Origin: Magnetospirillum sulfuroxidans
GTDB lineage: Bacteria > Pseudomonadota > Alphaproteobacteria > Rhodospirillales > Magnetospirillaceae
Length of the DNA stretch: 64,000 nt
Direction: 5' to 3'
Assembly: GCF_018224925.1 (NCBI RefSeq)
Contig: NZ_JAGTUF010000001.1
Location: 124,001-188,000 of the forward strand
A program made the position numbers and the translations under genes. Every line of letters starts with the position of its first letter. Position 1 is the stretch's first letter. Under the pieces are notes generated by a model. The model saw only the letters and a list, made by a program, of their open reading frames with translations, did no database searches and was not told where the DNA came from. Below, piece after piece: positions 37,171 through 44,869 of this stretch.

Positions 37171-37347
37171 TCAGGCCACCTGTTGGGCGGGAATCTCGGC
37201 CGGGGTGGGCGCGGTGGTTTCCATATGAACATGGAAGCAGCGCTGACACCACAGTACCGGGGCCAGTTTGCGGTCACGGCTGACCCGGTGGCGGGTGCGG
37301 TGGTCGCAGGCGGGGCAATGGTGGAATTCGTCGTGTTGTTCGGTCAT
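37171..37347 (-). CDS. Small zinc-ribbon protein, copy 1
   Basis: A 58-residue protein, MTEQHDEFHHCPACDHRTRH..., with the same CPAC/CQRC zinc ribbon as its neighbour; the copies differ mostly in the last 14 residues (METTAPTPAEIPAQQVA here). The 83-bp gap between the copies contains an AT-rich stretch (tatactaaaagccatatatgtaaag) that could be a separate promoter. It lies downstream of the NHLP-like peptide gene, separated by a strong hairpin at 37413. Confidence 0.75.
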   Translation of the reverse strand: MTEQHDEFHHCPACDHRTRHRVSRDRKLAPVLWCQRCFHVHMETTAPTPAEIPAQQVA

Positions 37348-37412
37348 GGCGGTCCCTTTGTCGCGGGACAGATACTCATAAAGCCATGGCAAGGCAAGGG
37401 AAGGTAATATGA

Positions 37413-37442
37413 CATCCCCCCGGACCGATGTCCGGGGGGATG
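37413..37442 (-). terminator. Terminator after the NHLP-like peptide gene
   Basis: A perfect 13-bp stem, catccccccggac (37413-37425) / gtccggggggatg (37430-37442), with loop CGAT, 7 bp beyond the stop. On the minus strand TCATATTACC follows. It probably limits the peptide transcript to one gene. Confidence 0.8.
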
Positions 37443-37448
37443 GGCAGG

Positions 37449-37784
37449 TTACTTCGCCGGCTTCTTCGGCATGCTTTTTTCGTCGAAAAGGACGAAGGAA
37501 CTGAATGAGATCCCACCCGAGGCGAGGTCGAGCAGTTCGTCGGGCAGTTCCGAGGCGTCAAGGGCGGCGGGCAGGACGATGACCGCTTCACCCGGCTGTT
37601 CCTCGATCACGGTGATCTTCAGGGCGGGAACCGGATCGGTGCCGAGCAATTGCTTCAGCGCCGCATGCGGATTGTCCTTGAGCAAGGTGCGGAAGGTTGC
37701 GTCGGATTGCGCCCGCTCGGTCAGCAGCTTCTCGGCGTGACGGCGAACTTCGGCCAAGGGGTTTTCAGTCGTCATCGAGTTCAT
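37449..37784 (-). CDS. NHLP-leader RiPP precursor peptide (candidate)
   Basis: A 111-residue peptide. Residues 8-91 match the layout of nitrile-hydratase-like leader peptides: an N-terminal helix, DATFRTLLKDNPHAALKQLLG (29-48), a beta segment PALKITVIEEQPGEAVIVLP (53-72) and the leader end ELPDELLDLASGG (79-91) with a double-glycine cleavage site. The candidate core (92-111) is ISFSSFVLFD-EKSMPKKPAK, hydrophobic then Lys-rich (K103, K107, K108, K111). No Cys or Thr for lanthionine or azole chemistry; two or three Ser are present. A second start at M4 (37775) is possible. A divergent two-domain GNAT gene shares the promoter region. Confidence 0.75.
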   Translation of the reverse strand: MNSMTTENPLAEVRRHAEKLLTERAQSDATFRTLLKDNPHAALKQLLGTDPVPALKITVIEEQPGEAVIVLPAALDASELPDELLDLASGGISFSSFVLFDEKSMPKKPAK

Positions 37785-37885
37785 GTCTCCAGTTTAAAGA
37801 TGCCGAGCCCATCGGGTATTGACCCTATTCCCAGCAATTCATTCCCTTCGCCACCGTATTTGTATTTTTTGATTTGGCGACAACT

Positions 37886-37901
37886 TTGATGTCAACATCA
37901 A
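37886..37901. promoter_or_regulatory. Palindrome in the peptide/GNAT divergent region
   Basis: TTGATGT-CA-ACATCAA, a perfect 7-bp inverted repeat. It resembles an FNR box (TTGAT...ATCAA), but the spacer is 6 rather than 4 bases. A minus-strand TTGACA (37890-37895) lies inside it, a possible -35 for the peptide gene. Confidence 0.5.
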
Positions 37902-37946
37902 CGGACATTGATAGGTGGCGCCAGTCTCTTCCCCCTTGAACCGATG

Positions 37947-37958
37947 ATTGTTAACAAT
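37947..37958. promoter_or_regulatory. Second palindrome in the peptide/GNAT divergent region
   Basis: ATTGTTAACAAT, a perfect 12-bp palindrome, 34 bp ahead of the GNAT start. Confidence 0.45.
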
Positions 37959-37991
37959 GGTCGCTCTTGCCGCGACACAAGGGGCTTATCC

Positions 37992-38906
37992 ATGGGATTA
38001 AGGGTCAGCGAAGCCACCCGCGATCAGGCCGCCGCCTTGGCCGGATTGACCTGGGGCGCTTATGCTCCGCTGCTGTCTTGGTCCGAGGACGAAAAACGGC
38101 GTTCGCGCGCCGTCAGCCTCGCCGTCTGGGCCGGCACTGTTCCGGTGGGACTGAGCGTCAGCGTGAAAGGGGCGGGGGGTGGCCAAAACCTGTTGTCGCT
38201 GACGGTGGCGCCGGCGTGGCGGCGCCGTGGTGTCGGCCGGCTGATGCTGCGCGCCACCACCGAAACGCTGATCCGACGGGGTGGGGTGACGGCGCTGGAA
38301 GCCTGTTTTTCCGATCGTCTGCCCGGCTTTGACGGCTTTACCGCCTTATTGGCGGCGGAAGGCTGGCAAACCCCGGAACCGACCAGCCATCGCATTTGCG
38401 GCCCGGTGCGCGAGACCTTTTCCGTTTTCCGTCATCGTGCCGGCATCATCGAACGGCTGAACCGCGAGGGCTTTCGCATTCTGACCTGGGCCGAGGCGGG
38501 GATGGCGGCCTTGGCCAAGGTGGCCGAATTGGAAGCGACGGGGGAAGCGCCGGCCTGGGCCAGTCCTCGGCATTGGCTGGAAAAATTGCACCCCGAGGCG
38601 TCCATGGTGCTGGTCGATGCCGATGGGGACGTGCGCGGCTGGGTGGTTTGTCAGCACCAAGCGGCGATGAACCGCTGGTATTTTCCGGTCGGCTGGGTGC
38701 GCCAGCCCCAGGCAAGCCGGGGCTGGTTGCTCGGCGCTTATGCCGAAGGGGCGCGCCGTCTGGGGGAACGCCATGGCCAAGACACCCGGGTGGTGGTGGA
38801 AAGCGGCGCCGGCCAACCCGACATGGTGCGGGTGCTGGAACGCCATTTCCGCCCCCATGCCGATTGGGCCGACCGGCTGATGGTGTCGTGGCGGAAGCTA
38901 GGCTAG
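37992..38906 (+). CDS. Two-domain GNAT acyltransferase, candidate RiPP maturase
   Basis: A 304-residue protein. The first GNAT domain (residues 1-150) carries the acyl-CoA motif LTVAPAWRRRGVGRLMLRA near residue 71; the second half (150-304) looks like a second GNAT fold with a degenerate motif (VGWVRQPQASRGWLLGAYAEGARRLG). It has an AAGGGG ribosome site. Family knowledge: GNAT enzymes acylate amines, and some with NHLP-leader partners attach fatty acids to Lys/Orn side chains of RiPPs (selidamides). Divergent pairing with the NHLP-like peptide suggests such a role; this is inference. Its stop shares CTAG with the convergent RND gene. Confidence 0.75.
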   Translation: MGLRVSEATRDQAAALAGLTWGAYAPLLSWSEDEKRRSRAVSLAVWAGTVPVGLSVSVKGAGGGQNLLSLTVAPAWRRRGVGRLMLRATTETLIRRGGVTALEACFSDRLPGFDGFTALLAAEGWQTPEPTSHRICGPVRETFSVFRHRAGIIERLNREGFRILTWAEAGMAALAKVAELEATGEAPAWASPRHWLEKLHPEASMVLVDADGDVRGWVVCQHQAAMNRWYFPVGWVRQPQASRGWLLGAYAEGARRLGERHGQDTRVVVESGAGQPDMVRVLERHFRPHADWADRLMVSWRKLG

Positions 38907-41900
38907 GCTTTTCCGCCCAGGCGGGCGCGCAGGCGCTCGAACCACAAATACAGCACCGGGGTGATATAAAGGGTCAGCGCTTGGCTGACCACCAGACCGC
39001 CGACCACCGCAAGACCCAGCGGTTGCCGCAATTCGGCGGCGGCGCCGTGGCCCAGCGCAATGGGCAGCGTCCCCATGATGGCGGCCATGGTCGTCATCAT
39101 AATCGGCCTAAAGCGCAGCAAACAGGCTTGGCGGATGGCTTCGTGCGCCGGCAGGCCCTGGTGGCGCTGCGCCTCAAGGGCGAAGTCGATCATCATGATG
39201 GCGTTTTTCTTGACGATGCCGATCAGCATCAAGATGCCGATCATGGCGATCACCGACAATTCCTGGCGGAACAGCATCAGGGTGGCCAAGGCGCCCACCG
39301 CCGCTGACGGCAGGCCGGACAAGATGGTCACCGGGTGAATCAGGCTTTCGTACAACACCCCCAAGATGACGTAGATGACCACCACGGCGGCCAGCAGCAA
39401 GATGCCCTGGTTGCCCAGCGATTGCTGGAACACCTTGGCGGTGCCGGCGAAGCTGGAGGTGATGCCGGCCGGCATGCCCATTTCCGTCTGGATCGCCTTG
39501 ATGCGGTCGGCGGCCTGGCCCAGCGCCACCCCCGGCGCCAGATTAAAGGCGATGGTGACGGCGGGAAGCTGGCTTTGGTGGTTGATGGTCAGCGGCCCGA
39601 CGGTGCGGCCGATTTCCGCCACCGCGTCCAACGGCACCAGCGGCCCTTCGGTCGAGCGCACCTTGAGCTTGGCCAAAGCCGACAGATCGGCCTGGAAACG
39701 CGGGTCCATCTCCAAGATCACCGCGTAATCGGCGATGGTGGCGTAGATGGTGGAAATCTCGCGCGAGCCATAGGCGGAATACAGGGCGCTGCGCACGTCT
39801 TCCAGGCGCACGCCCAGGGCGGCGGCCTTGTCGCGGTTGACCGCCACCAGGGCTTGCGGGCTTTTGACCTGCAAATCGCTGGTGACGTCCTGGACGCTGG
39901 GTTCCGTCGCCATGCGGGTGGTCAGCTGGTCGGCAAAGGCATAAAGCTCGGCCTGATTGATGCCCTCAAGCGTGTATTGATATTGGCTTTTCGACGACCG
40001 TCCGCCCAGGTTCAGGGTCTGGATCGGGGTGATGAAGACGTTGATGCCAGGGCGTCCGCCGGTCTTTTTGCGTAATTGCTGGATCACCTGCTCGACCGGC
40101 GGGCGTTGGTCGCGGCCGACCAGATTGATGAACATGCGCCCCGAATTGGCGGCATTGGACAGGCCAGACACCCCAACCGCCGAGGTGACGGTGGCGATAT
40201 AGGGATCGGCCTGGACGATGGCGGCAACCCGCTGATGCTCCTCGGCCATGGCGGCAAAGGAAATATCTTGGGCCGCTTCGGTCTGCAAGAAGATCTGGCC
40301 GGTATCCTCGGTCGGGAAAAAGCCCTTGGGCACTTCGCGGAACAGCCACACCGTGGCCAGCACGGTGACGATGCCCAGGGCCAGCATGGACAGGCCATGG
40401 GCCAGCACCCAATCCAAGCTGCGCTGATAGAATGCCTGCACGGCGTTAAAGCCGTGTTCCAGCGCTTTTTCCAACCGGCCGGCCTGGCTGTCGTGTTCCG
40501 GGCGCAGCCAACGGGCGCACATCACCGGGGTAAGCGTCAGCGACACCAGGCCGGAAATGCCGATGGCCAGGGTCACCACCACGGCGAATTCATGGAACAT
40601 GCGGCCGATGACCCCGCCCATTAGCAAGATGGGGATGAACACGGCGACCAGCGACACGGTGATGGAGATGATGGTGAAGCCGATTTCGCGCGCGCCCTTG
40701 ATGGCGGCGTCGAATGGCTTCATCCCCTCGTCGACGTGGCGTTGGATGTTTTCCAGCATGACGATGGCGTCATCGACCACCAGCCCCACCGACAAGGTCA
40801 GGCCCAACAGCGAAATGTTGTCGAGGGAAAAGCCCAACAGCGACATCGCCCCCAAGGTGGCGATCAGCGACACCGGCATGGCGATGGCCGGAATGAGCGT
40901 GGCCGAGAGGCGGCGCAGGAACAGGAAAATGACCAGGACCACCAGGGCGATGGTGATGGCGAAGGTGAATTGAACATCGACGATGGCGTCGCGGATCGAG
41001 CGCGAGCGGTCGTTCATCACCTGGACATCGACGGTGGGCGGCAGACTATCCTTGATGGTCGGCATCAGGGCGCGGACATCATCGACCACCTGAACGGTGT
41101 TGGCCTCGGGTTGGCGTTGGACCGCCAAGACGATGGCGCGGGTGCCGTTGAACCAACTGGCGGTGCGGTTGTTTTCCACCGAATCAAGGATGGTGGCGAC
41201 ATCGCGCAGCCGCACAGGGGCGCCGTCGCGCCAGGCCACCACCAATTGGGCAAAGGCGGCGGCATCGGGCAATTGGGCGTTGGATTGCAGGGTCAGTTGC
41301 TGCTTGGGGCCGTTCAGCACCCCCAGCGGCGAGTTGGAATTGGCCGCCTTGATCGCCGCGCTCAGTTCATCGACGCCGATATTGCGCGATGCCAGGGCGT
41401 CCGGGTTCATTTGGACGCGCACGGCGAATTTCTGGCTGCCATAGACCAGCACCTGGGCGACGCCGGACAGACGCGACAGGCGCGGCAGCAAGATGGTCTG
41501 GGCGTAATCGTCCAAGGTGGCCAGCGGCGTGGTCGGCGATGACAGGGCCAGCAGCACCACCGGCGAATCCGATGGGTTGACCTTGCGGAAGGACGGCGGG
41601 GTGGTCATTTCCTCGGGCAGCCGGCGTTGGGCTCGGGTAATCGCCGCCTGCACATCTTGGGCGGCGCCGTCGATAGCGCGATCAAGCACGAATTGCAGGG
41701 TGATCGAGGTGGTGCCCTGGCCAGAGGCCGAGGTGATGGTCTCCAGCCCGGCGATGGTGGAAAATTCCCGTTCCAGCGGCGCCGCCACCGACGACGCCAT
41801 GGTGTCGGGGCTGGCCCCAGGCAGCGACGCGCTGACGCTGATGGTGGGGAAATCGACGTTGGGCAACGACGCCACCGGCAATTGCCGCCAGCCGACCAGA

Positions 41901-41974
41901 CCGCCGAACACCAGCACCAGGGTCAGCAGTAAGGTGGCGATGGGGCGACGGATGAAGACTTCGGAGAAGTTCAC
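38903..41974 (-). CDS. RND efflux pump inner-membrane subunit (MdtB/MdtC-like)
   Basis: A 1023-residue RND transporter: about twelve membrane segments, two large periplasmic loops and the proton-relay GLVVDDAIVMLENI (Asp-Asp) in TM4. It begins FSEVFIRRPIATLLLTLVLVFGGLVGWRQLPVASLPNVDFPTI, typical of the HAE1 family. The GTG at 41974 overlaps the adaptor stop (GTGA). It needs an outer-membrane TolC channel, not present here. Drugs, bile salts or amphiphiles are usual substrates. Confidence 0.93.
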   Translation of the reverse strand: MNFSEVFIRRPIATLLLTLVLVFGGLVGWRQLPVASLPNVDFPTISVSASLPGASPDTMASSVAAPLEREFSTIAGLETITSASGQGTTSITLQFVLDRAIDGAAQDVQAAITRAQRRLPEEMTTPPSFRKVNPSDSPVVLLALSSPTTPLATLDDYAQTILLPRLSRLSGVAQVLVYGSQKFAVRVQMNPDALASRNIGVDELSAAIKAANSNSPLGVLNGPKQQLTLQSNAQLPDAAAFAQLVVAWRDGAPVRLRDVATILDSVENNRTASWFNGTRAIVLAVQRQPEANTVQVVDDVRALMPTIKDSLPPTVDVQVMNDRSRSIRDAIVDVQFTFAITIALVVLVIFLFLRRLSATLIPAIAMPVSLIATLGAMSLLGFSLDNISLLGLTLSVGLVVDDAIVMLENIQRHVDEGMKPFDAAIKGAREIGFTIISITVSLVAVFIPILLMGGVIGRMFHEFAVVVTLAIGISGLVSLTLTPVMCARWLRPEHDSQAGRLEKALEHGFNAVQAFYQRSLDWVLAHGLSMLALGIVTVLATVWLFREVPKGFFPTEDTGQIFLQTEAAQDISFAAMAEEHQRVAAIVQADPYIATVTSAVGVSGLSNAANSGRMFINLVGRDQRPPVEQVIQQLRKKTGGRPGINVFITPIQTLNLGGRSSKSQYQYTLEGINQAELYAFADQLTTRMATEPSVQDVTSDLQVKSPQALVAVNRDKAAALGVRLEDVRSALYSAYGSREISTIYATIADYAVILEMDPRFQADLSALAKLKVRSTEGPLVPLDAVAEIGRTVGPLTINHQSQLPAVTIAFNLAPGVALGQAADRIKAIQTEMGMPAGITSSFAGTAKVFQQSLGNQGILLLAAVVVIYVILGVLYESLIHPVTILSGLPSAAVGALATLMLFRQELSVIAMIGILMLIGIVKKNAIMMIDFALEAQRHQGLPAHEAIRQACLLRFRPIMMTTMAAIMGTLPIALGHGAAAELRQPLGLAVVGGLVVSQALTLYITPVLYLWFERLRARLGGKA

Positions 41975-43098
41975 GGCTTCACCGCCTGCGGGGCGCGTTC
42001 GCTGACCGTCAGGCCGGGGGCAACGCGCATCTGGCCCTGGACCACCACCTTGGCGCCAGGGGTCAGTCCCTGGGTGATGACGGCGATGCCATCCACCACC
42101 CGATCCACCCGCACGGCTTGAATATCGGCCTTGGATTGATCGTCGACAGTGAAGACGAAGGTGCCGTTCTGGCCGCTCTGCACCGCCTCGGCCGGGATGG
42201 TTAGGGCCTGGGTTTCGGTGCCCAGCGTCAAGGTGACGTTGACGAATTGCCCCGGCCACAGCCGGGTGTCGTCATTGGCGAAATTGGCCTTCAGGCCAAT
42301 GGTGCCGGTGGTGGTGTCGATGGCCGAATCGATGAAGCTGAGATACCCCACCGCGCGCAAATCCGGGTCGGCGGTCGAGGTGACCACCGCTTCCAGCGGG
42401 GCGGCGGCCATGGCGGCGCGGATGCGAGGCAGATGGCTTTCCGCCACGGAAAAGGCGACGTTGATCGGCCGCATCTGGGTGATGGTGACCATGGCCTGGC
42501 TGTCGCCGGGCTTGGCCAGCGAGCCGAGCTTGGCGTTGATGGTGCCGGTCCGGCCCGGAACCAGCGCCTTGATGGTGGAATAGCCCATGGTCAGCCGGGC
42601 ATTGTCGATGGCCGCCTGATCGGCGCGCACCGCCGCTTCGGCCTGGATCGCCTCGGCCTGGGTCTGTTCAACCTTTTGCCGGGTGGCCGAGCCGACCTTG
42701 AGCAGGTCTTGATAGCGGACCAGATCGGCGCGGGCCCGGTCAAGCTGTGCCCGGTCGCGGGCCAGATTGGCCTCGGCCTGACGCTTATTGGCCTCGGCGG
42801 TGCGGGCGTCCAAGGTAAACAAGGTGTCGCCCTGGGCCACTTCCTGACCCTCGCTGATATGAACTTGCAAGACTTCGCCCTCGGCCCTCGGGCGCACCGG
42901 CACCACCGCCAGCGCCTGCACGTTGCCGACCGCTTCGACCCGGATGGGAATGGGGCGTTGGCTGGCCTGGGCGGTGATCACCGGGACGGCCTTGGCTTCG
43001 GTCGGCGGCGGCGGCGGCTTCGCCGCGGACAAATACCAGCCGGCGCCGACAAGGGCGAGCAAGGCAGCGACGATGAGGGCGGTGCGTGATGTCTTCAT
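41971..43098 (-). CDS. RND efflux periplasmic adaptor (MdtA-like)
   Basis: A 375-residue membrane-fusion protein. One N-terminal anchor (residues 8-25), a lipoyl-type half (VEAVGNVQALAVVPVRPRAEGEV), an alpha-hairpin with repeated AEA/RA heptads (about 105-165), then beta-barrel domains. It links the RND pump to an outer-membrane channel. Coupled by overlap with the pump gene, with no regulator gene beside it. Confidence 0.92.
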   Translation of the reverse strand: MKTSRTALIVAALLALVGAGWYLSAAKPPPPPTEAKAVPVITAQASQRPIPIRVEAVGNVQALAVVPVRPRAEGEVLQVHISEGQEVAQGDTLFTLDARTAEANKRQAEANLARDRAQLDRARADLVRYQDLLKVGSATRQKVEQTQAEAIQAEAAVRADQAAIDNARLTMGYSTIKALVPGRTGTINAKLGSLAKPGDSQAMVTITQMRPINVAFSVAESHLPRIRAAMAAAPLEAVVTSTADPDLRAVGYLSFIDSAIDTTTGTIGLKANFANDDTRLWPGQFVNVTLTLGTETQALTIPAEAVQSGQNGTFVFTVDDQSKADIQAVRVDRVVDGIAVITQGLTPGAKVVVQGQMRVAPGLTVSERAPQAVKP

Positions 43099-43140
43099 GG
43101 CTTCATCTTGCAGGTAAGCGGGCCGCCGTCAACGGGAGTT

Positions 43141-43243
43141 GGGTAACGGAGGGTAACGGTCAATCATGTCAAAAATGCTGCAACGCAACATTCTTGTTGA
43201 ATTCTTGTGGGAAACCGTTATGGTGCCTGTATGTTGCATTGCA
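43141..43243. promoter_or_regulatory. Phasin/RND divergent control region
   Basis: Two tandem GGGTAACGG repeats (43141-43149, 43151-43159) lie next to the adaptor start. Toward the phasin are two TGCN3GCA motifs, TGCAACGCA (43179-43187) and TGCATTGCA (43235-43243). TGC-rich sites of this type bind PhaR, the repressor of phasin genes in other proteobacteria; PhaR itself is not encoded here. Confidence 0.5.
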
Positions 43244-43293
43244 GCAGCACGTTTCAACCGACCTGCGACACCACAAGACTCGAGGAAGCCATC

Positions 43294-43641
43294 ATGCCGA
43301 CCGCCAATTTCGAACAGATCGCCGCCGCCACCAAGGCCAGCACCGAAGCCCTGACCAAGAGCGGCAGCGCCGCCATCGCCGGTTATCAGGAATTGGCCAA
43401 GGCTTATCAGGCTCTGGCCACCAAGAACGCCGAGAAGCTGACCGCTTCCATGCAGGCTTTGGCCAGCGTCAAGAACCCGGCTGAATTCATCGAATTGCAG
43501 CAGAAGCTGGTCAAGGAAGGCGTCGAAGCCGCCGTCGCCGACAGCCGCAACATCGCCGAGCTGACCCAGTCGGTGTTCACCCAGGCTTTCGAGCCGGTGA
43601 AGGTCCAGGTCGAAGCTCTGCAAAAGTCCGTGACCAAGTAA
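43294..43641 (+). CDS. Phasin family protein
   Basis: A 115-residue helical, Ala/Gln/Glu-rich protein, MPTANFEQIAAATKASTEAL..., with the phasin pattern (LTKSGSAAIAGYQELAKAYQ; NIAELTQSVFTQAFEPV). Phasins coat polyhydroxyalkanoate granules in the cytoplasm. The ATG at 43294 has a GAGGAAG site. Strong codon bias (AAG, CTG, GCC) suggests high expression. Monocistronic with a terminator behind. Confidence 0.88.
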   Translation: MPTANFEQIAAATKASTEALTKSGSAAIAGYQELAKAYQALATKNAEKLTASMQALASVKNPAEFIELQQKLVKEGVEAAVADSRNIAELTQSVFTQAFEPVKVQVEALQKSVTK

Positions 43642-43670
43642 TCCTACTTCTGGTCTCGACGACGAAAAGA

Positions 43671-43705
43671 CCGCGCCTTGGGTTTCCAAGGCGCGGTTTT
43701 CGTTT
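43671..43705 (+). terminator. Rho-independent terminator after the phasin gene
   Basis: An 11-bp stem, ccgcgccttgg (43671-43681) / ccaaggcgcgg (43686-43696), loop GTTT, followed by TTTTCGTTT. Confidence 0.95.
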
Positions 43706-43732
43706 GAAGACGACGGATATCGGCGATTTGCC

Positions 43733-44524
43733 TTATGCCCGGGCGAAGATGCCGTTGCGCGATTGATGGCTGATCGGTCCCATTTGGATCAGCTTCAGCC
43801 CGGCGCGGCCAAGGATCGCGACGATGGTGGCGTTGCGGGGGGTGTCCTCGGCATCCATCTCCACCAGCAAGGACTGGAAGGACGGAGCCGCCAGGGTGGC
43901 CAGCGCCCCTTCCAGGATATCGGGCTCGATGCCATCGACATCCAGCTTGATATGGGTGGGGGCGGGGGCGCCGGAACTGCGGATGAAATCATCGACGGTG
44001 ACGCACAGCACCGATTGGCGGAACGGCGCTTCGGCCCCGACCGAATGCATCACGCTGCCGGGATTGGTCGAGGCCATGGCCAGATAGTCGATGCCGTTCT
44101 TGCCGGCCACTGCCAGCGGCAGCGCCGAAATGTGGTCATCAAGGCGGTTGATGCGGACATTCTCGGACAAGGCGGCAAAGGAAGCCGGCGCCGGTTCGAA
44201 TGCCCAGACCGTGGCGCCGCGCCGCGCCGCGTAGAGCGCATAGGCGCCGACATTGGCGCCGATATCCCACAGGACCGAATCGGCTGAAAGCTGGTCCAGC
44301 CACGTGATGGTGTCGGGTTCGCGCGTCAGCAGGCTGGACGGATAGTCCAGCGCCTGCGGATGGGTGCTGAGAAAATGGACCGGCCCGGCATTGGTCTGAA
44401 CGCTATGGCGGCGCTGTAACAGGTTGGAAACCCGCAGCAAAGTGTTGGCTTGGCGCATGGGACGCTGCCAGCACGTCAGGGCGCTCGCCAGTCCAGCGAT
44501 AGCTTTGGCGAAAGTCTTGCTCAT
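43733..44524 (-). CDS. FkbM-family methyltransferase
   Basis: A 263-residue SAM methyltransferase of the FkbM type: the SAM motif LWDIGANVGAYALYAARRG near residue 100, the acidic AFEPAPASFA and the late IKLDVDGIEPDILEGA block are all characteristic. FkbM enzymes O-methylate sugars or polyketides; the substrate here is unknown. The ATG at 44524 follows a GAGGGG site; the upstream open frame has no such signal. Not linked to a glycan cluster in this window. Confidence 0.85.
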   Translation of the reverse strand: MSKTFAKAIAGLASALTCWQRPMRQANTLLRVSNLLQRRHSVQTNAGPVHFLSTHPQALDYPSSLLTREPDTITWLDQLSADSVLWDIGANVGAYALYAARRGATVWAFEPAPASFAALSENVRINRLDDHISALPLAVAGKNGIDYLAMASTNPGSVMHSVGAEAPFRQSVLCVTVDDFIRSSGAPAPTHIKLDVDGIEPDILEGALATLAAPSFQSLLVEMDAEDTPRNATIVAILGRAGLKLIQMGPISHQSRNGIFARA

Positions 44525-44869
44525 TGATCCCCTCGGGGCTTGGCGGAAAAACGCTCCCCGCATTACGCGCCGGGGATGTCTTTTGCTTTGATCGTGTCCG
44601 GAGCAGTTCATAGCGAATGGGCGGGGATGGCACAATCAGAACTTCGGCCTCGGCCGGTTCACGCTTCCCGTCCCTTGGTTTTAGCCCTTGGGCCGCTTCC
44701 TGGTTCTGCCGATCATTGTGGCCTCATGAGACGGGGGGCGGGCGAAGCAAGCTGTGCACGCAATTTGTGCAAAATATGACGGTTTCGGCCATGTTTAAAC
44801 CGCTTGCATGGGCGTCATGCAGGCAGTACGGTCTTGGCTAACATTTGGTGGGGTAAAGGAAACCGTAAG
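44525..44869. other. 345-bp divergent region
   Basis: Between the FkbM and GGDEF genes. It holds TGCAC-N7-GTGCA (44755-44771), a short inverted repeat that may be an operator, and otherwise no gene or clear promoter. Confidence 0.4.

Noticed and set aside
37886-37901. Canonical FNR box
   Set aside because: TTGAT and ATCAA are present, but the spacer is 6 bases instead of 4.
44804-44869. Longer GGDEF protein from a TTG start
   Set aside because: No ribosome site at the TTG; the GTG at 44870 has AAGGA at good distance.
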